Assembly: GCA_037783545.1 (NCBI GenBank)
Contig: JBBELK010000631.1
Span: 372,001-436,000, forward strand
Length of the DNA stretch: 64,000 nucleotides
From: Henricia sp. BOLD:AAB3569
Taxonomy: Eukaryota; Echinodermata; Asteroidea; Spinulosida; Echinasteridae
Direction: 5' to 3'
Of this stretch, positions 1 to 10,968 are shown one piece after another. Under the pieces are notes generated by a model that worked only from the letters and a program-made list of their open reading frames with translations, searched no databases and had not been told where the DNA came from. A program made the translations under genes and the position numbers. The stretch's first letter is position 1. The number at the start of each line of letters is the position of its first letter.

Positions 1-1320
1 ATGGACTGTCTCTGGTCCTAACACGTAGATTTCCTTGTTGAGAAGGTACATGACGAGACCGAGGCCATAAACATAGGGCCCTGGCGATAAAATAAAAAAA
101 TCTTCTAATCACCACACTTTGTCATCAATAAAGCAACACACAATGCACAAGTACATGTACATTTAATTAATATTTTAAAATTTTCTGCAAATTTGTAATA
201 ATTAAAATGATTCAACCAAATCGGATGAGTTAGCAGTTATGTGTTTGACCGACGCAGATTTGTCTGTACGCAACATATGCGCACTGTACACTATACTTGG
301 GCGATTCCATCGTTCTTGATACTTAAAAAAAAAAACATTGCCGAATTTCTGCCTGTGACATGCTAAACAACTTTGTGCCTTAGCTTTGCTTCATAATGAC
401 GGATTACTTGTTCAGCAAGACATGCTATTGTTCGTTTGGATGTAAAATCAATAAAAGGTAGCCTTTTTCAACTTTGAAGATTTCATTGCAATAAATCACA
501 GACAGAGGGCGCTGTTTTGAGTGCATCACATAAGGAAGACAGAAGGGAAAAGTTAAGAAAAAACATAAGACTTCAAGTTGGACTTGTGGCAAATTGCTGC
601 AGTTTCTACCCCCAGTTTTGTCATGGCTTACAGCAGGCAACATGTAAAACAAACTCAAACAGCCATGGATTACAAAAGTTTCAGGAAAATTGAGAAAAAA
701 GTGAAATCCTTTGTGCACAGTTGAATGTGATTTTCCTGTGTTTGCCTCTTGTGACATCGTGACCTTGGTCATGAATATGCATATTCACATTAGCATAAAA
801 ACTAAAAACCTTTGTTTTAACCCCCAAAGCAAGCTCCAAATAGGATTTTTATGACTTTAACTGAGTAGAGTGATTTTAAAGCATAGATTTCATTGATAAC
901 AATCCTAAATAAGGGGGCCCTTTAACATCTAGAATTTCCGACTACTTCCTGGAATTGCCAGGACAACGGGAATCGATTCCTACAAAAGACGGAATTGCAA
1001 TTCTAATTCCCAGCTCTGAATCGACTCAAGAGAGAAATCTGCCCAAGTTTACTTTGCACTCGTCTGGTTAAACAGCAAAAATACCCACTAACTCAAACAG
1101 AGCTCTTGTTCATGAATATGTATAAGATATGGTATAATGATTGGATATAACACACATCCAGCCTGAGAATAATATTTCCTCTTACCTGTGACACCAGTTT
1201 TCTTCTCAATAAACTGAAACCAATCTTCAGGGACGAAACCGAACCGAACCTTGCCTCCATGTTCAGGGATTATATTGGGCATACATCGCTGTTGGCTGGT
1301 GTGAAATAGCAACTTTGGGG
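1..1320 (-). CDS. ATP5PB: ATP synthase F0 subunit b, mitochondrial (partial, two exons)
   Basis: Two minus-strand exons are visible: 1186-1320 and 1-80, the second cut by the window edge. The upstream exon encodes a mitochondrial-presequence-like stretch (LLFHTSQQR) followed by EHGGKVRFGFVPEDWFQF and KKTGVTG. The next exon continues with GPYVYGLGLVMYLLNKEIYV. These match, in order, the conserved N-terminal part and first membrane hairpin of metazoan F0 subunit b, the peripheral-stalk protein of mitochondrial ATP synthase. The exon has a tctgcag acceptor at 1321-1327 and a gtaaga donor. Its one-base overhang joins the next exon (acceptor ctggcg on the plus strand at 81) in frame to give TGVTG-PYVYG. 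The start-codon exon should lie above 1320 but I could not identify it. The intron at 81-1185 holds nothing I recognise. Family assignment is by recognition of the conserved block. Confidence 0.85.
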
Positions 1321-1449
1321 CTGCAGACACGCTGGATTGGTTCAGAAGAAATGATAACTGTTTAATTCCAACTATTCAGCATTTGCCATGCCACAGTTAC
1401 CAAAAGCAATCGACTTATCGATCACAATTACAATGTAACATTGACCCCG

Positions 1450-1612
1450 TTCTCACTAGAGAAATCGCTTCGTTCGACGATGATTCGACGAAGAGATGTC
1501 CTGATGTGAACGCATCGATGAAGGAAATAGCTTCATTCGATGAAGAGATCGCTTCATTCGACGAAGCAAATTTGTAATGTGAAAGGCTCCCTTCGTTCGA
1601 CGAAGCGATTTG
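1450..1612. repeat. Cluster of TTCG palindromes (CTTCGTTCGACGAAG type)
   Basis: About five degenerate copies of a word close to atcgcttcattcgacgaag occur in 160 bp. Several, such as cttcgttcgacgaag near 1591-1606, are near-perfect palindromes. Copies fall in both orientations with irregular spacing, so this is not a simple tandem repeat. Function unknown. Confidence 0.5.
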
Positions 1613-2169
1613 GTGGGCCTGTTACACAAGCGCGTTGTGCGTCAAGCGCCTAGCAAGAGTTGTTTTGGACGCGCCGCTGGAAAACCACAGGGCCGGAGTT
1701 GGGTCTTTCCACGCTAATGGGCCTATTTGAAAAATAAGTCACAAAATTGTGACATTTTTGTCTGTCCAGTTACATACGTATAAGGGGAAATTTGTACACA
1801 AGCTTTTCCAAAATGTATGTTGTGGCAGCATTTTCTGAACTTTTTTGGCAAAAGTTATCTCCCGAGAACAGTACACAGAAAGTTGGAGATAAACTTAAGA
1901 CATCTGAAAGGAATTATTCACTTATTTTTGCAGGATAATTACTGTAGCTTGGATAGTTTATATTATCTCATTAGTAATTTTTTGTTAGACGTTTAATATT
2001 ATTCTTTACTCTTTATAACATGTACCCAAGTTATTTATGTATATTCTCTTATTCATCGTTTACCCCATGTAAGGTGGCCCGGTCAGCAGCAGCTGTTGGT
2101 CATTGTAATTGAAATAAACGATTGAATAAAATTAAAAAATATTCTGCAATGCAATTGTGCGGTAGTTTG

Positions 2170-2559
2170 GGAGATCATCTCAGAATAGTCGGAATCTTTA
2201 GACTACCGGTACTTATCATACTACTCCCATTTCAAGTGACAGGGAATACTCACCAAGGCGCTGTTGTCCGCAGCAGAGCTGCTGATAGGATGGACCCTGC
2301 AAGAAAATAAACAGAGGTACATGTAGGTGGTTATCACCTAAGCCATCTAGTGGAGTAATCTTTGTCTTACCCCACCAATCAGCATTATGCCATGTCTACA
2401 TGTGTACCGTCCGTACGCTTACAAAACAAAACACTTATAGTTATACTCTCTAACTGAAGGATCAAGAAGGAACAGTTTATGTGACCGCGCATGCGCATAC
2501 TTGAGTTTTCCAGTAGTATGATAAGTAGTCTAAAGATTCCGACTATTCTGAGATGATCT
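2170..2559. repeat. Inverted-repeat element with about 50-bp arms
   Basis: The left arm at 2170-2227 (starts ggagatcatctcagaatag) is repeated in inverted orientation at 2511-2559 (ends ctattctgagatgatct). About 280 bp of unique sequence separates the arms. There is no transposase ORF between them, so a non-autonomous DNA element is the simplest reading. I could not define a clear target-site duplication. Confidence 0.55.
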
Positions 2560-2820
2560 TTAGGTCAGGCAGCCGTCGGTCAGCCATATTGAAAAAGAAG
2601 GAATTCCTCCTGTTTCCGAGAGTTACCCGAATGCACGTCCAGATGTTATCATTAATCGTTGACGTTGGGTACGATTTGTCACGATTTGTTATTGTTTATT
2701 TATGATGATGCAGACAAGGTTTGAATTTGATTTTGTTCCTACACGTATAATTCCTTCAAATCTTTGTTCAATGTATACGAAAAAAATACCGTCAAAACAT
2801 GGATTGAGGTAGGAATAAAT

Positions 2821-2985
2821 TGTTCACGGTTATCGACGCCACGTTGTTCACGGGGCAGTTCGAACACGGATCGTATACGAATGCATTGTTAGGTCACTGT
2901 GCATTAGTTACAATCCGCGCACGCACGCGGCAACGCGTGTTCGAAGTGCCCCGTGAACAAGATGGCGTCGATAACTGTGAAACTT
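2821..2985. repeat. Inverted repeat, about 45-bp arms, 65-bp loop
   Basis: The sequence around 2822-2870 (gttcacggttatcgacgcca, then cggggcagttcgaacacg) returns inverted at 2938-2985 (gttcgaagtgccccgtgaac, then gatggcgtcgataactgtga). It can form a long imperfect hairpin. No coding potential was recognised. Confidence 0.5.
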
Positions 2986-3027
2986 GACAGGGTTTAATAT
3001 TGGCCAGATTGAAAATTTCCACACTTA

Positions 3028-3165
3028 GGCACAGGCTCATCAGCAATGCGCGCGCGCCACATTTGTTCCACGAAATACGCAGCTCCATGTAGCAAATGCA
3101 CAGAGCTGCGTATTTCGTGGCACGAATTTGGCGCGCGCATTGCATGCTGCCGAGCCCTGCCTTTA
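3028..3165. mobile_element. Foldback MITE, family A copy 1
   Basis: About 138 bp that is almost entirely one inverted repeat. It starts ggcacaggctcatcagcaat and ends with a near-complement finishing gccgagccctgcctttaa. The arms carry a cgcgcgcgcc core and a tacgcagctc / gagctgcgta inner pair. Closely related copies are at 6331-6468 and 49421-49560. There is no ORF, so it must be non-autonomous. Confidence 0.75.
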
Positions 3166-3929
3166 ATTTATTCCTTTGAAAAAAATTAAATTGTCTCAAA
3201 AATATTTGGTGAGTGAGAAACCCTCATCTCGATTCTCTACTTGACCTAAAGCAAATGCGTACGATGTCTTTCAAATCAACACAAATTTCTCCAAAAGAAT
3301 AATTGCTTTTAACAAAATTACCGTTTTTTAACGCGAGTCTCGAAATCATCTTGCAAACCAAAGAGTTGTCTGCCGTCGTCGGGATCACAGCTGACCCTTC
3401 TGTAGTGACTATCTACGCCTGTTTTGATTGGTCCATATTTGATTGGTGTAAAACACTTTTACCAGTACATTAAATTCATTTTGAGAAAATATTAAACAAT
3501 TACATAACAAAAATTCATATTAAGATATTTTAACAGAATTTAATTCTTTAAAAATAACGTTTTATAAATATATTTATAAATGTCTGGTTTTAAGCAAAAT
3601 AATCACAGCCAATAGTATCGATCGGCTTATGAATAGAATGCGCCCCCAAGGAGCAGTTCCATTTCATAAACTGGTTTACTGTCCCTACGTTGTTGGGCGC
3701 GGTGCCTGACATGATAGACGAAAGTGACGCACCTTTTGTAAATTATTTGGGAACTTTGTAGACGGACGTAAATGTATGTACAGGCACGTTGCCACACCGT
3801 TTGGGGATTAAAATGTGAATTATCCCCGGACAGCCCAATTAATGTTTCATATTAACATGGCCACTATAGAGCCACGTGCAGTAAGCAATGAGCTCTTAAT
3901 TGCCCGTACCCACCGCCCTCAGGGAAAGG

Positions 3930-4125
3930 CTACAGACTGCCGAAGTGAATGCGTTATCTTTTGTTGGTTGCCTAGGCAATTGGCTCTAAAATAAACATCA
4001 CTGAACCATGTCCCTGTGCTTTGCAATGGTACTTTTCCCGACCGCCATGATAGTTTAGAGCCAATTGCCAATCTTGTCAAGTGTATATCCAGCCTTGGGT
4101 GATGACGTCACGCACGCGCTTCGCA
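3930..4125. mobile_element. MITE-like dispersed repeat, family B copy 1
   Basis: Starts near cagactgccgaagtgaatgc and contains cactgaaccatgtccctgtg and gccaattgccaat. A second copy of the same sequence lies at 19562-19735, inside an intron of the large plus-strand gene. In that copy the ends are visibly inverted (gccgaagtg at one end, cacttcggc at the other). The right end of this copy is eroded, so the boundary near 4125 is approximate. Confidence 0.6.
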
Positions 4126-4410
4126 AGATATATTGCGAAGTTGAACAGTGGTTGGAGCGGACGAAGCCGGGCCGGGCGCACAACTTATAAACCATTGCGA
4201 AAGGAGTGTAACGAAATACGTGCAAAATCTGCCTTATCTGTTGGAAAACTCTTGTTTTGTCGTTTTGTATGTCTGTTTACAAGGAAAAAGCTCGGAACGT
4301 GTCGTGCATGTATGAATTTTGGCCAATGAGAACTTATAGAAATAATTGCCCTTCCCCAGCGCCGTGTGGGGGAGGTGGGTATGATCATGAACAAAGATTT
4401 ACATACATGT

Positions 4411-4732
4411 GGAGCGCGTGTGGTCTAGTGGGAACTCCCAATCAGAGGTTGCGGGTTCGAGCTCCACTTCGACCAACGTGTCTGTGTCCCTGGGCAAGGC
4501 AATTAATCCCAGTTGCCTCGTCAACCCAAGCGATATATGGGAAGCTGTTAAGGGGAACGCCACAATCTAACTGCTGATAGGGTTGAGCACCTGGCCAGCA
4601 GGCACCTAGTTAAAAACGAAATGGTTCTGGTGATTTCCTGATGGCAACGGTAATAATGGCAACAGCGCCAGGAGCACCCCGCAGGGTGGACATGTGCGCT
4701 ATAAAAGAATCCACTATTATTATTACATTGTA
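4411..4732 (+). mobile_element. tRNA-derived SINE
   Basis: The head at about 4411-4475 contains an RNA polymerase III A-box-like tggtctagtggg and a B-box-like gcgggttcgagctccac, as in a tRNA gene. It is followed by a body starting gtgtctgtgtccctgggcaa and a tail ending in an ATT microsatellite (attattattac). This head-body-microsatellite order is that of a SINE. It has no coding capacity, and the source tRNA was not determined. Confidence 0.7.
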
Positions 4733-4752
4733 TATAGAGTTCGATGGGTGTG

Positions 4753-5037
4753 AACCATCGATATATATACACTGGATGAAACAACGACGTCTAAAATTGA
4801 AGCGTACCCCACCAAAAACAATGCCTTGCCTAGACTGGTCATACTGTCTTCACTAGTCTACATCATGGTCTACATGTGTTAAGTGGAATGCAAGCGATCG
4901 CATGGACCGAGGAGCAGTCTAGGCCAAGCATTGTTCGTGGGGTACAATGGCGGCCGGCGCATGGCTTCAATTCTCGTAACTGCTATTGCATACTTCATCC
5001 AGTGTATATATATATATATATTTATATTCGATGGTAT
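4753..5037. repeat. Inverted-repeat element with TA-rich arms
   Basis: The left arm accatcgatatatatacact followed by ggatgaa (4755-4781) is matched by the inverted right arm ttcatccagtgtatatatat to ttcgatggt (4996-5036). The right arm carries an extra (TA)n expansion. The interior has no recognised gene. It may be a MITE of about 285 bp or a simple inverted duplication. Confidence 0.5.
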
Positions 5038-5625
5038 GAACAAACACGCCACCATGCGTCCAATAAGCTCCTCGCTGGGAAAACGTGTTTGCTGCCACCA
5101 AGAGTTCCTCACCCGCACTCCATTTCGCTTTGTTCAACAGGGCTTTCATGATCTTTTTTCCAGTGTACAGGATTTTTAAAGTCCCAAACTTTTAATTAAT
5201 CAGTTGACCGGAAAAACCCGGTTTTCGTGTCTGGTCGTAAATAATGAAATGGATCGTGTACATACTACTCTTGTTTAATAAATTATCTTTTCAAATATGT
5301 TGAATACATTTAAAATAAAAAACCTTTGACATTTGTAACTTCGAAAAGACATAACTGCTTCTCTTACAAAATTATTGATAAAATTCTAGAATATATATCC
5401 AAATACATTTTTCATAAACGAACAATATACAATCAATAGTTAATTATTTCTCTTTTACGAATAGCATCTGTGTAGTATACAGTAGTCATTTTGCATTGAT
5501 TTTTCAAATTAGGGATCATTATATTTCTTGCACATTTTTTTCTATTGTCTTGCATATTTTGAGGCCATGAAACGCCGAGAGAAAAATTGGGTTCATAGGA
5601 AAAACCTGAGGGAACCTACCACTGT

Positions 5626-5697
5626 GACTTATAGCTCAGCTGGTAGAGCATCTGCCCGGTGAGTCAGAGGTCTCGTGTTTGAATCCCAATAAGGCCA
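5626..5697 (+). repeat. tRNA-like relic flanked by inverted gagagaaaaa words
   Basis: The segment has a good tRNA A-box and D-arm (tagctcagctggtagagca), a plausible anticodon arm, and a weaker B-box region (gtgtttgaatccc). The ends cttat and ataag can pair as part of an acceptor stem, but the anticodon and T stems are imperfect, so I call it a tRNA pseudogene or SINE head rather than a working tRNA gene. It sits between gagagaaaaatt (5578) and aatgtgatttttctctc (5697-5714), which are complementary. Confidence 0.55.
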
Positions 5698-5902
5698 ATG
5701 TGATTTTTCTCTCATCCTAAGTTAGGAATTGCTGGGGTTTTTTCAAAACTAATTTTTCTGAAAAGAAGTCGTACCTCGTCTGAATATACGTGATAAGAAT
5801 TTATGAAGATGGCACCTGCAGGAATTTATCAACAAGATTCAATATTTACAAAACCCTGCTTAAATTTGTAATTTCTTTCTAATAAAGTCCATAATGCGGT
5901 TG

Positions 5903-8900
5903 TCAATTAAACAAGACTCCGAGCATGAGCGACAGGCAGCAGAAAATTGCCGAGAGCTTGGCGGTTGAGGCTTCGCTACCAAACGGGCTGAAGATTTCCC
6001 CTGAAAAGAAGAAGACATACACAAAATTAACCCTCAAAATAGTGGGCGTGTGAATAAAATTGTGACCATCTGATATCGTAGTAAACTGCAGCTGGCCATG
6101 ATTACAGGGTTTTGTAAGATGGACATGGCCACTATTTTCAGGGTGTGTGTGTGCAGAAATAGGTTTGTGCGGATAGAGAACAGAGTCAACGTACGTGTTG
6201 TTCTTAGTTTGACCAAATACATGCAGCAATTAAAACATTATGCACTGTGTCTTCTCACCATTGTTCAAACTATAATTTGCCAACTGTAATAGTCAAAACG
6301 GACTTTTTATGTTTGATGCAAATCCTGTATTAAAGACACTGGCTCGTCAGCAATGCGTGCGCCAAATTCGTGCCACGAAATACGCAGCTCTATAGCAAAG
6401 CCATGGAGCTGCGTATTTCGTGGTACGAATTTCGCGCGCGCGCATTGCTGACGAGCCACTGCCTTTAAGTTTTGTTTGTTTGTAGTCCATTCCTTACGAG
6501 TGTTAACAACAGCCGCAACTTTCTGATCTGTGCCAAATTGGTTCCGGCCCATGCAAGTGAAGTGTGTGACGTTGAATTTCCCTGGAAGTTCCCGGATGGT
6601 CAAAGTTGATATCATCGTCACGTGATCCAGAGGTCTCGACTGCAGCGAGATATTATTGCGCATGTCCCCACCTCGAATCCGAACGCCTTGGTAACTCCAT
6701 AAGATGTCCGCGTACGGGAATCCCTTGGCGGTGCACCGTAGCCGGAGGGGTCGTCTGGAGTTGATGTTGTACCAGTTGTACGGTTCGGTACGGACCGTGG
6801 TGTTTACTTGTGGCAAAAGACAAAAGGAACTTGAAAAACTGTCAAACTCCAAAAGTGAAAACGTTACTTTTTGTGTGTTGCTAAAGTTACTGGATCTACA
6901 CTAAACCAATGAACTGTTTCCCTGCGCTAGAGAAATTAACGTTTCAGGTTATCAGGGAATGTTTAGACCCAATTACTGACGTCACACTTTAGTAGTCTAT
7001 TGATACAAGACCATGAATGGCAAAATAGTGCAGTTACTGTGGAGTACTCCACTTTGTTACAGAGCGTCCTGGTGCACTTAGGACCTGTTTGATTCTACGA
7101 GGTTGTAAGTTCAAATACTGCAGGCCGCGCCGTGGTGCGAGCGACCTTAAGCAAAGTACCATTTGCCATAAGTTCCTCCCTCCATCCAGGAGCAAATGGG
7201 TACCTTCGAGGGTCGTAAAGGTTGATTAGCTCATGAGTACCTAACAGGCAGCTGGGGCTGCATTCTCCCCAGGGAGTTGAGAAGGTGTAACCCTAACGAT
7301 ACCAAATCCTCCAATTTGTACACGATTTTCCATAGGACCAAGGGGTTAGAGTAATGGAATGATGTAATGGACCTAAAACATAATGGCGTCACGGTTTGTT
7401 TACATGCGTGCATGTCTATGGGGAGTAGGCCTATCAAGGTACCAGACGACATAGGGCCATAGGAAAGCACTATATGTAAACAAAAGGTGACGTCATTATG
7501 TTTAAGGTCCATTAAGACCAGTGACCATGGGGTAAAGATGTGAGCGCCATGAGCATTTTGCTTGGTGGATTTGTGCGCGGTATAAGAACATACCGCGCAT
7601 GTATTTACCATAGACTTTCATGTCGGCTGAGACATAGTTATATCTCTGGTAGACGGCATATCTGATGCGGCAGGTGTAGGTCCCGCCAAGAGTTGGGTTC
7701 GAGTTGAAGATAGTCAGGTTACCATTCAGATCGATATTTACGTCTGGTACCCCATCCCTGTCTACGTCAACAATGCCCTATAGGAGGAGATAGCAGAATT
7801 AGGTACATGTTCATGTAGATCGATACTTCGACAAGAATAAAATTCACGCGTTTGAAAAAGGCTTGATGAGAATCCAAGCGATTATAAATCTGAAAATACG
7901 GACCCTGGTACCGATAAAGCGACCCTCTTTATGCCAGAACATCTTGGCCTTGGAGCCGAGGTCTGTCAAATCTGGCAGCAACTGACAGGAGAGAGTTGTG
8001 TTCTCATCCGGAATCATGATCTGACCTTGACTGGCTTTCACCACGGGCCCTGCAAGGGAGAAAGGTGACCAAAAAGACAACTTGTGAATCACACTATAAA
8101 ATAGGCACAGATCGATGCATCGGCCCCATTTGTGCATGTATATGCCCCCTACTTCTATAAAAGTAAGAGTTGGGAGCTAAACAAGACAGGAGTCTAGTGT
8201 AGAAATTGCTCACCATAATGATGCTGAGTAAGTTTTAACTTGAAACATTTTTAACATTTTGGATAATCCAGCTCGTGAACATGGCCATATTTTGGGACTT
8301 TTTTGCACGATCGTCAGTTTGGCAATTTTTACTCCTCCAGGGGTGGTTTATTTCAAGTGCAAATTAGTGAATAAAAGTGGTGGACTATCCCCATAAAATT
8401 GAAGAGAATTTAAAAGATGGGACTTTAAGGAGTTCTTTGCTTTTTGTCTTGAGACGCTGTAAGAATTTGAAATATTTTTAAACGATCTTTTAAAAATTGG
8501 GAACCTTGCCAAAATTGGTTCAAATTGGGTCTGATTTAGTAGGGTGCACCTATTGATCTTTTTGTAACAGTAATAATTAATGTTGTCTTTTTAGGTTAAA
8601 ATTATTTTTGCCACTATTGTGCATTCACCTACGTTCATAAATTGTGACCAGCACAGTCGTGACACTTCTCCCTGGGGGATTCATGCGGCAGGTATAGCGC
8701 CCGCTATCGGACACGCTGGTTTTTAAGATCGACAAAGTCGTGATCGTAGCAGTGTCCCGCCGGTTTGTGTTTTCGTCTATGATATATCTGCATCCATTTA
8801 AAAAGAAAAAAATACGAACATGACATACTGTTTTTATGAAGTGCACACACAGTAGCGATTGTCATTGGAGCTCGAACTGTAAACAGTGAAACTACGAACA

Positions 8901-10605
8901 TAATAAAGAACTGAATCGGACAGCTGGTTTTCTGTCAACTTAGAACGTGTTCACATGCGAACTTTTGGTCACGACCGAGTCATGATTGGTCGTGACTACA
9001 TTTCAAAGGTGGCCGAGTACAGCTGAAGCCGATTTCAGAAGTTGGCCGAGTCACTAAAATGTGGGTGTCTCGGTCATGACTCGGTCATATACTGAGCTCT
9101 GGAAATGTTATCTGGCTTGTTGAGATTTAGAGATCGCGCGATGGCAACATTTGTAGTGCAACATGTCGCCATCCAGTGATAATTATTTCAGGAAGACTCG
9201 GACATCCATGAAGTATGATGTTGTTATCCTATAAGAAGATGTATCACATAAGTTCAGTCAGAAATAATGATGGCGACATTGTGAAGTAAATTATCGCGGA
9301 ATGACGATATCAAGTTTGATGCCGACGTCTTGAGATAATAGGGAGGTTTAATACACGTAAAACGCGAACGTGAACGCAAAAATCCTTCAGCACCGATCAT
9401 ATCAAGAAGAGGTCTTGGTACTCCGGCTCAAATTCGCCACGAAAGTCACAGGTGTAGGGTTTTGGTTTTCATCTGTTCTAAGAATCCCTCAGAATAGTGA
9501 CCAAGTACTCAAAGCATTTTCACGTTCGCGTTCGCGTTTTACGTGCGTCTAAACCTCCCTAGTATATCACGGGATGACAATATCAAGATGGTGACATCCT
9601 GAGATAATCAAGAGTGCTGGGTGACGATATCTCAAGATAATTCATCACGAAAGCAGGATGACGACATCCCGAGTTAAACATTTCGTGATGATGACATCAT
9701 AATAAGCTAGCCGAGGAACTCAAACTTAGGTCAACGTACCTGCTATTCCATTCCAGGATGGGAGCGTCATTCTTATACCACGTGACCTCGGCTGGTTCCC
9801 CGAGGTAGCTAGAATCGCAGCGTAGCTTCAGGTGGAATCCCTGCAAGCTTTGGATGCCGTCTGGTGGGGTTATGCGAATGACTGTCGGTTGAATGTGATC
9901 AAATCAAAGAAAGGGATAATAAGACACGTGTCCATTCGGTCCGTTTATACCACTGAGTCCGCAGATGGTTTTGAGCCCATTATGTCCGCACCATTGTGTC
10001 CGCAGTAACTGTATGTCCGCATCATTGTGTCGGGAAAATCACTATGTCTTCACCGTTGTGTCTGAAAAACGTTTATGTCCGACAACCATGAACTGCGGAC
10101 ACAATGTTTCAAACGGACACATTGGTCCTGTACACACGTGGAATGTCCCGCACATTCAATCATGTGAACATGCAACCCGGCGGCAAAATGCTCATGCGCC
10201 TCGTTCGCGGCTTGTAACACGACATAAGCAACACTCAAAAGTAGCTTATAACGCGTATAACGGTTGTCTAGTGGTACATTAGAACCAGAATAGACTTGAA
10301 AGAAAACACGACGTCACGTTTGGTTACATGTGCGTTTTTCTGTATGACACTGGGGACGTCCCCTCCCGAGCTCCGAGGGGGATGCATGTAAGCAAAGCAT
10401 GACGTCATTGGGTTTTATGTCTATATAGCAAACGTGCCCCTTATCCAAGACATAATGTGTTTGAACTTAATTTCGGGTTTTAAAAACGAGGAAATTGTCT
10501 TGAGAGAGTGAGATTAAACTTACACGTGTATTGCTGTCCGAATTGGGCTACGGCGCACGGGACTAGGAGTAGCACAAGTAGTAATTGCCGTGCCGTGTTC
10601 AACAT
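5903..10605 (-). CDS. GPI-anchored three-Ig-domain cell-surface protein (lachesin/IgLON-like)
   Basis: Seven minus-strand coding exons join in phase into 366 residues: 10524-10605, 9740-9881, 8633-8787, 7904-8049, 7609-7777, 6498-6806 and 5903-6000. Residues 1-20 form a signal peptide (LLLVLLLVPCAVA). Three Ig domains follow, with core Cys/Trp/Cys at 49/62/108, 148/165/211 and 256/268/316. Domains 1 and 2 are each split over two exons. The last exon encodes a small-residue stretch (FGSEASTAK) and a hydrophobic end with the stop right after it, which is the pattern of a GPI-attachment signal. Signal peptide, three Ig domains and a GPI tail is the plan of IgLON and lachesin adhesion proteins. 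I infer neural or epithelial adhesion and do not claim orthology. Domain 2 carries a DVDRDGVPDVNID stretch (179-191) like a calcium-binding loop. The 7904 donor (gtccgt) is weak. A tttgcag acceptor six bases before the ATG implies an upstream non-coding exon. Confidence 0.8.
6331..6468. mobile_element. Foldback MITE, family A copy 2
   Basis: Begins taaagacactggctcgtcag and ends ctgacgagccactgccttta. It is nearly a perfect inverted repeat with the same cgcgcgcg core as the copies at 3028 and 49421. It sits only 29 bp below the last Ig-encoding exon, inside the final intron of the Ig gene. Confidence 0.75.
7369..7512. mobile_element. MITE, family C (TIR TGGACCTAAAACATAATG)
   Basis: The left end tggacctaaaacataatggc is mirrored by the right end gtcattatgtttaaggtcca. 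The inner pair gtttgtttacat / atgtaaacaaaa continues the arms. It is about 144 bp with no ORF, in an intron of the Ig gene. A related, more diverged element is at 10296-10423. Confidence 0.7.
9120..9715. repeat. Degenerate GATGACGACATC-type repeat field
   Basis: Words such as gatggcgacat, gatgccgacgtc, gatggtgacatcctgagata, gatgacgacatcccgag and gatgatgacatcataat recur in both flanks of the MITE at 9341-9559, spaced roughly 30-60 bp. The array looks like an old diverged satellite into which the MITE jumped. A similar stretch (tatctcaggaagacatcc) occurs at 19300-19380. Confidence 0.45.
9341..9559. mobile_element. MITE, family D copy 1 (TIR GGGAGGTTTA, TA target duplication)
   Basis: The ends are gggaggtttaatacacgtaa and gttttacgtgcgtctaaacc-tccc, giving imperfect terminal inverted repeats of about 30 bp with the shared core cgtaaaacgcgaacgtgaac. 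TA flanks both ends, as for Tc1/mariner-type insertions. A second copy is at 30300-30533. There is no transposase. Confidence 0.7.
9950..10135. repeat. Degenerate TGTCCGCA repeat tract
   Basis: The words ttatgtccgcaccattgtgt, tgtatgtccgcatcattgtg, ctatgtcttcaccgttgtgt and ttatgtccgacaaccatg follow each other at about 20-40 bp. An inverted copy (ctgcggacacaatg) closes the tract. It lies in the first coding intron of the Ig gene. Function unknown. Confidence 0.45.
10296..10423. mobile_element. MITE, family C, diverged copy
   Basis: The left end acgacgtcacgtttggttac and right end gtaagcaaagcatgacgtca are inverted relatives of each other and of the element at 7369-7512. The outer ends are eroded. 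It is non-coding. Confidence 0.5.
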
Positions 10606-10968
10606 TGTCACTGCAAATAAAGAAGACGGTATTAAAATTTTCAAAACAAAATGAAATCTCTGGTGATCTTTTATAGCAACAAAAGGATATTTTCTTAGTC
10701 GAACATTCATTTCGCAAACCGTAGGGTTGGCACCATTGGCAGCCGACAGCCAGAGACACCAGGTATAGCTCTTCAAGAACGAGTGCTTTCGGATCTTCTA
10801 AATTCCTTACACAAAACACTGGACCAGCGGTTTTACATGTACAATCCTTCCGAAGGATTGAGTAATGTGGTTAGGTGTCATAAGGCTCTCTTACTCTCAC
10901 ACGGAAAAATCTCGGGCGCGAGCTTCAAGAGTTGGCGATTTCGGGAAACTCTCGGTAAAACCCTCCAC

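Larger units (their letters stand above)
1321..5902. other. Intergenic region rich in inverted-repeat elements
   Basis: No convincing protein gene is seen on either strand here. The missing first exon of the ATP synthase b gene and the 3' UTR of the Ig gene must lie in or near it. The region contains the palindrome cluster, inverted repeats, MITEs, SINE and tRNA-like relic listed separately. The part at 2040-2120 (near tgaaataaacgattgaataaa-like sequence) resembles a retroposon 3' end but is too degraded to name. The rest, including 3190-3900 and 5040-5600, is AT-rich sequence in which I see nothing. Confidence 0.6.

Noticed and set aside
5626..5697. Functional tRNA gene
   Set aside because: The B box and two stems are imperfect and no reliable anticodon can be read.
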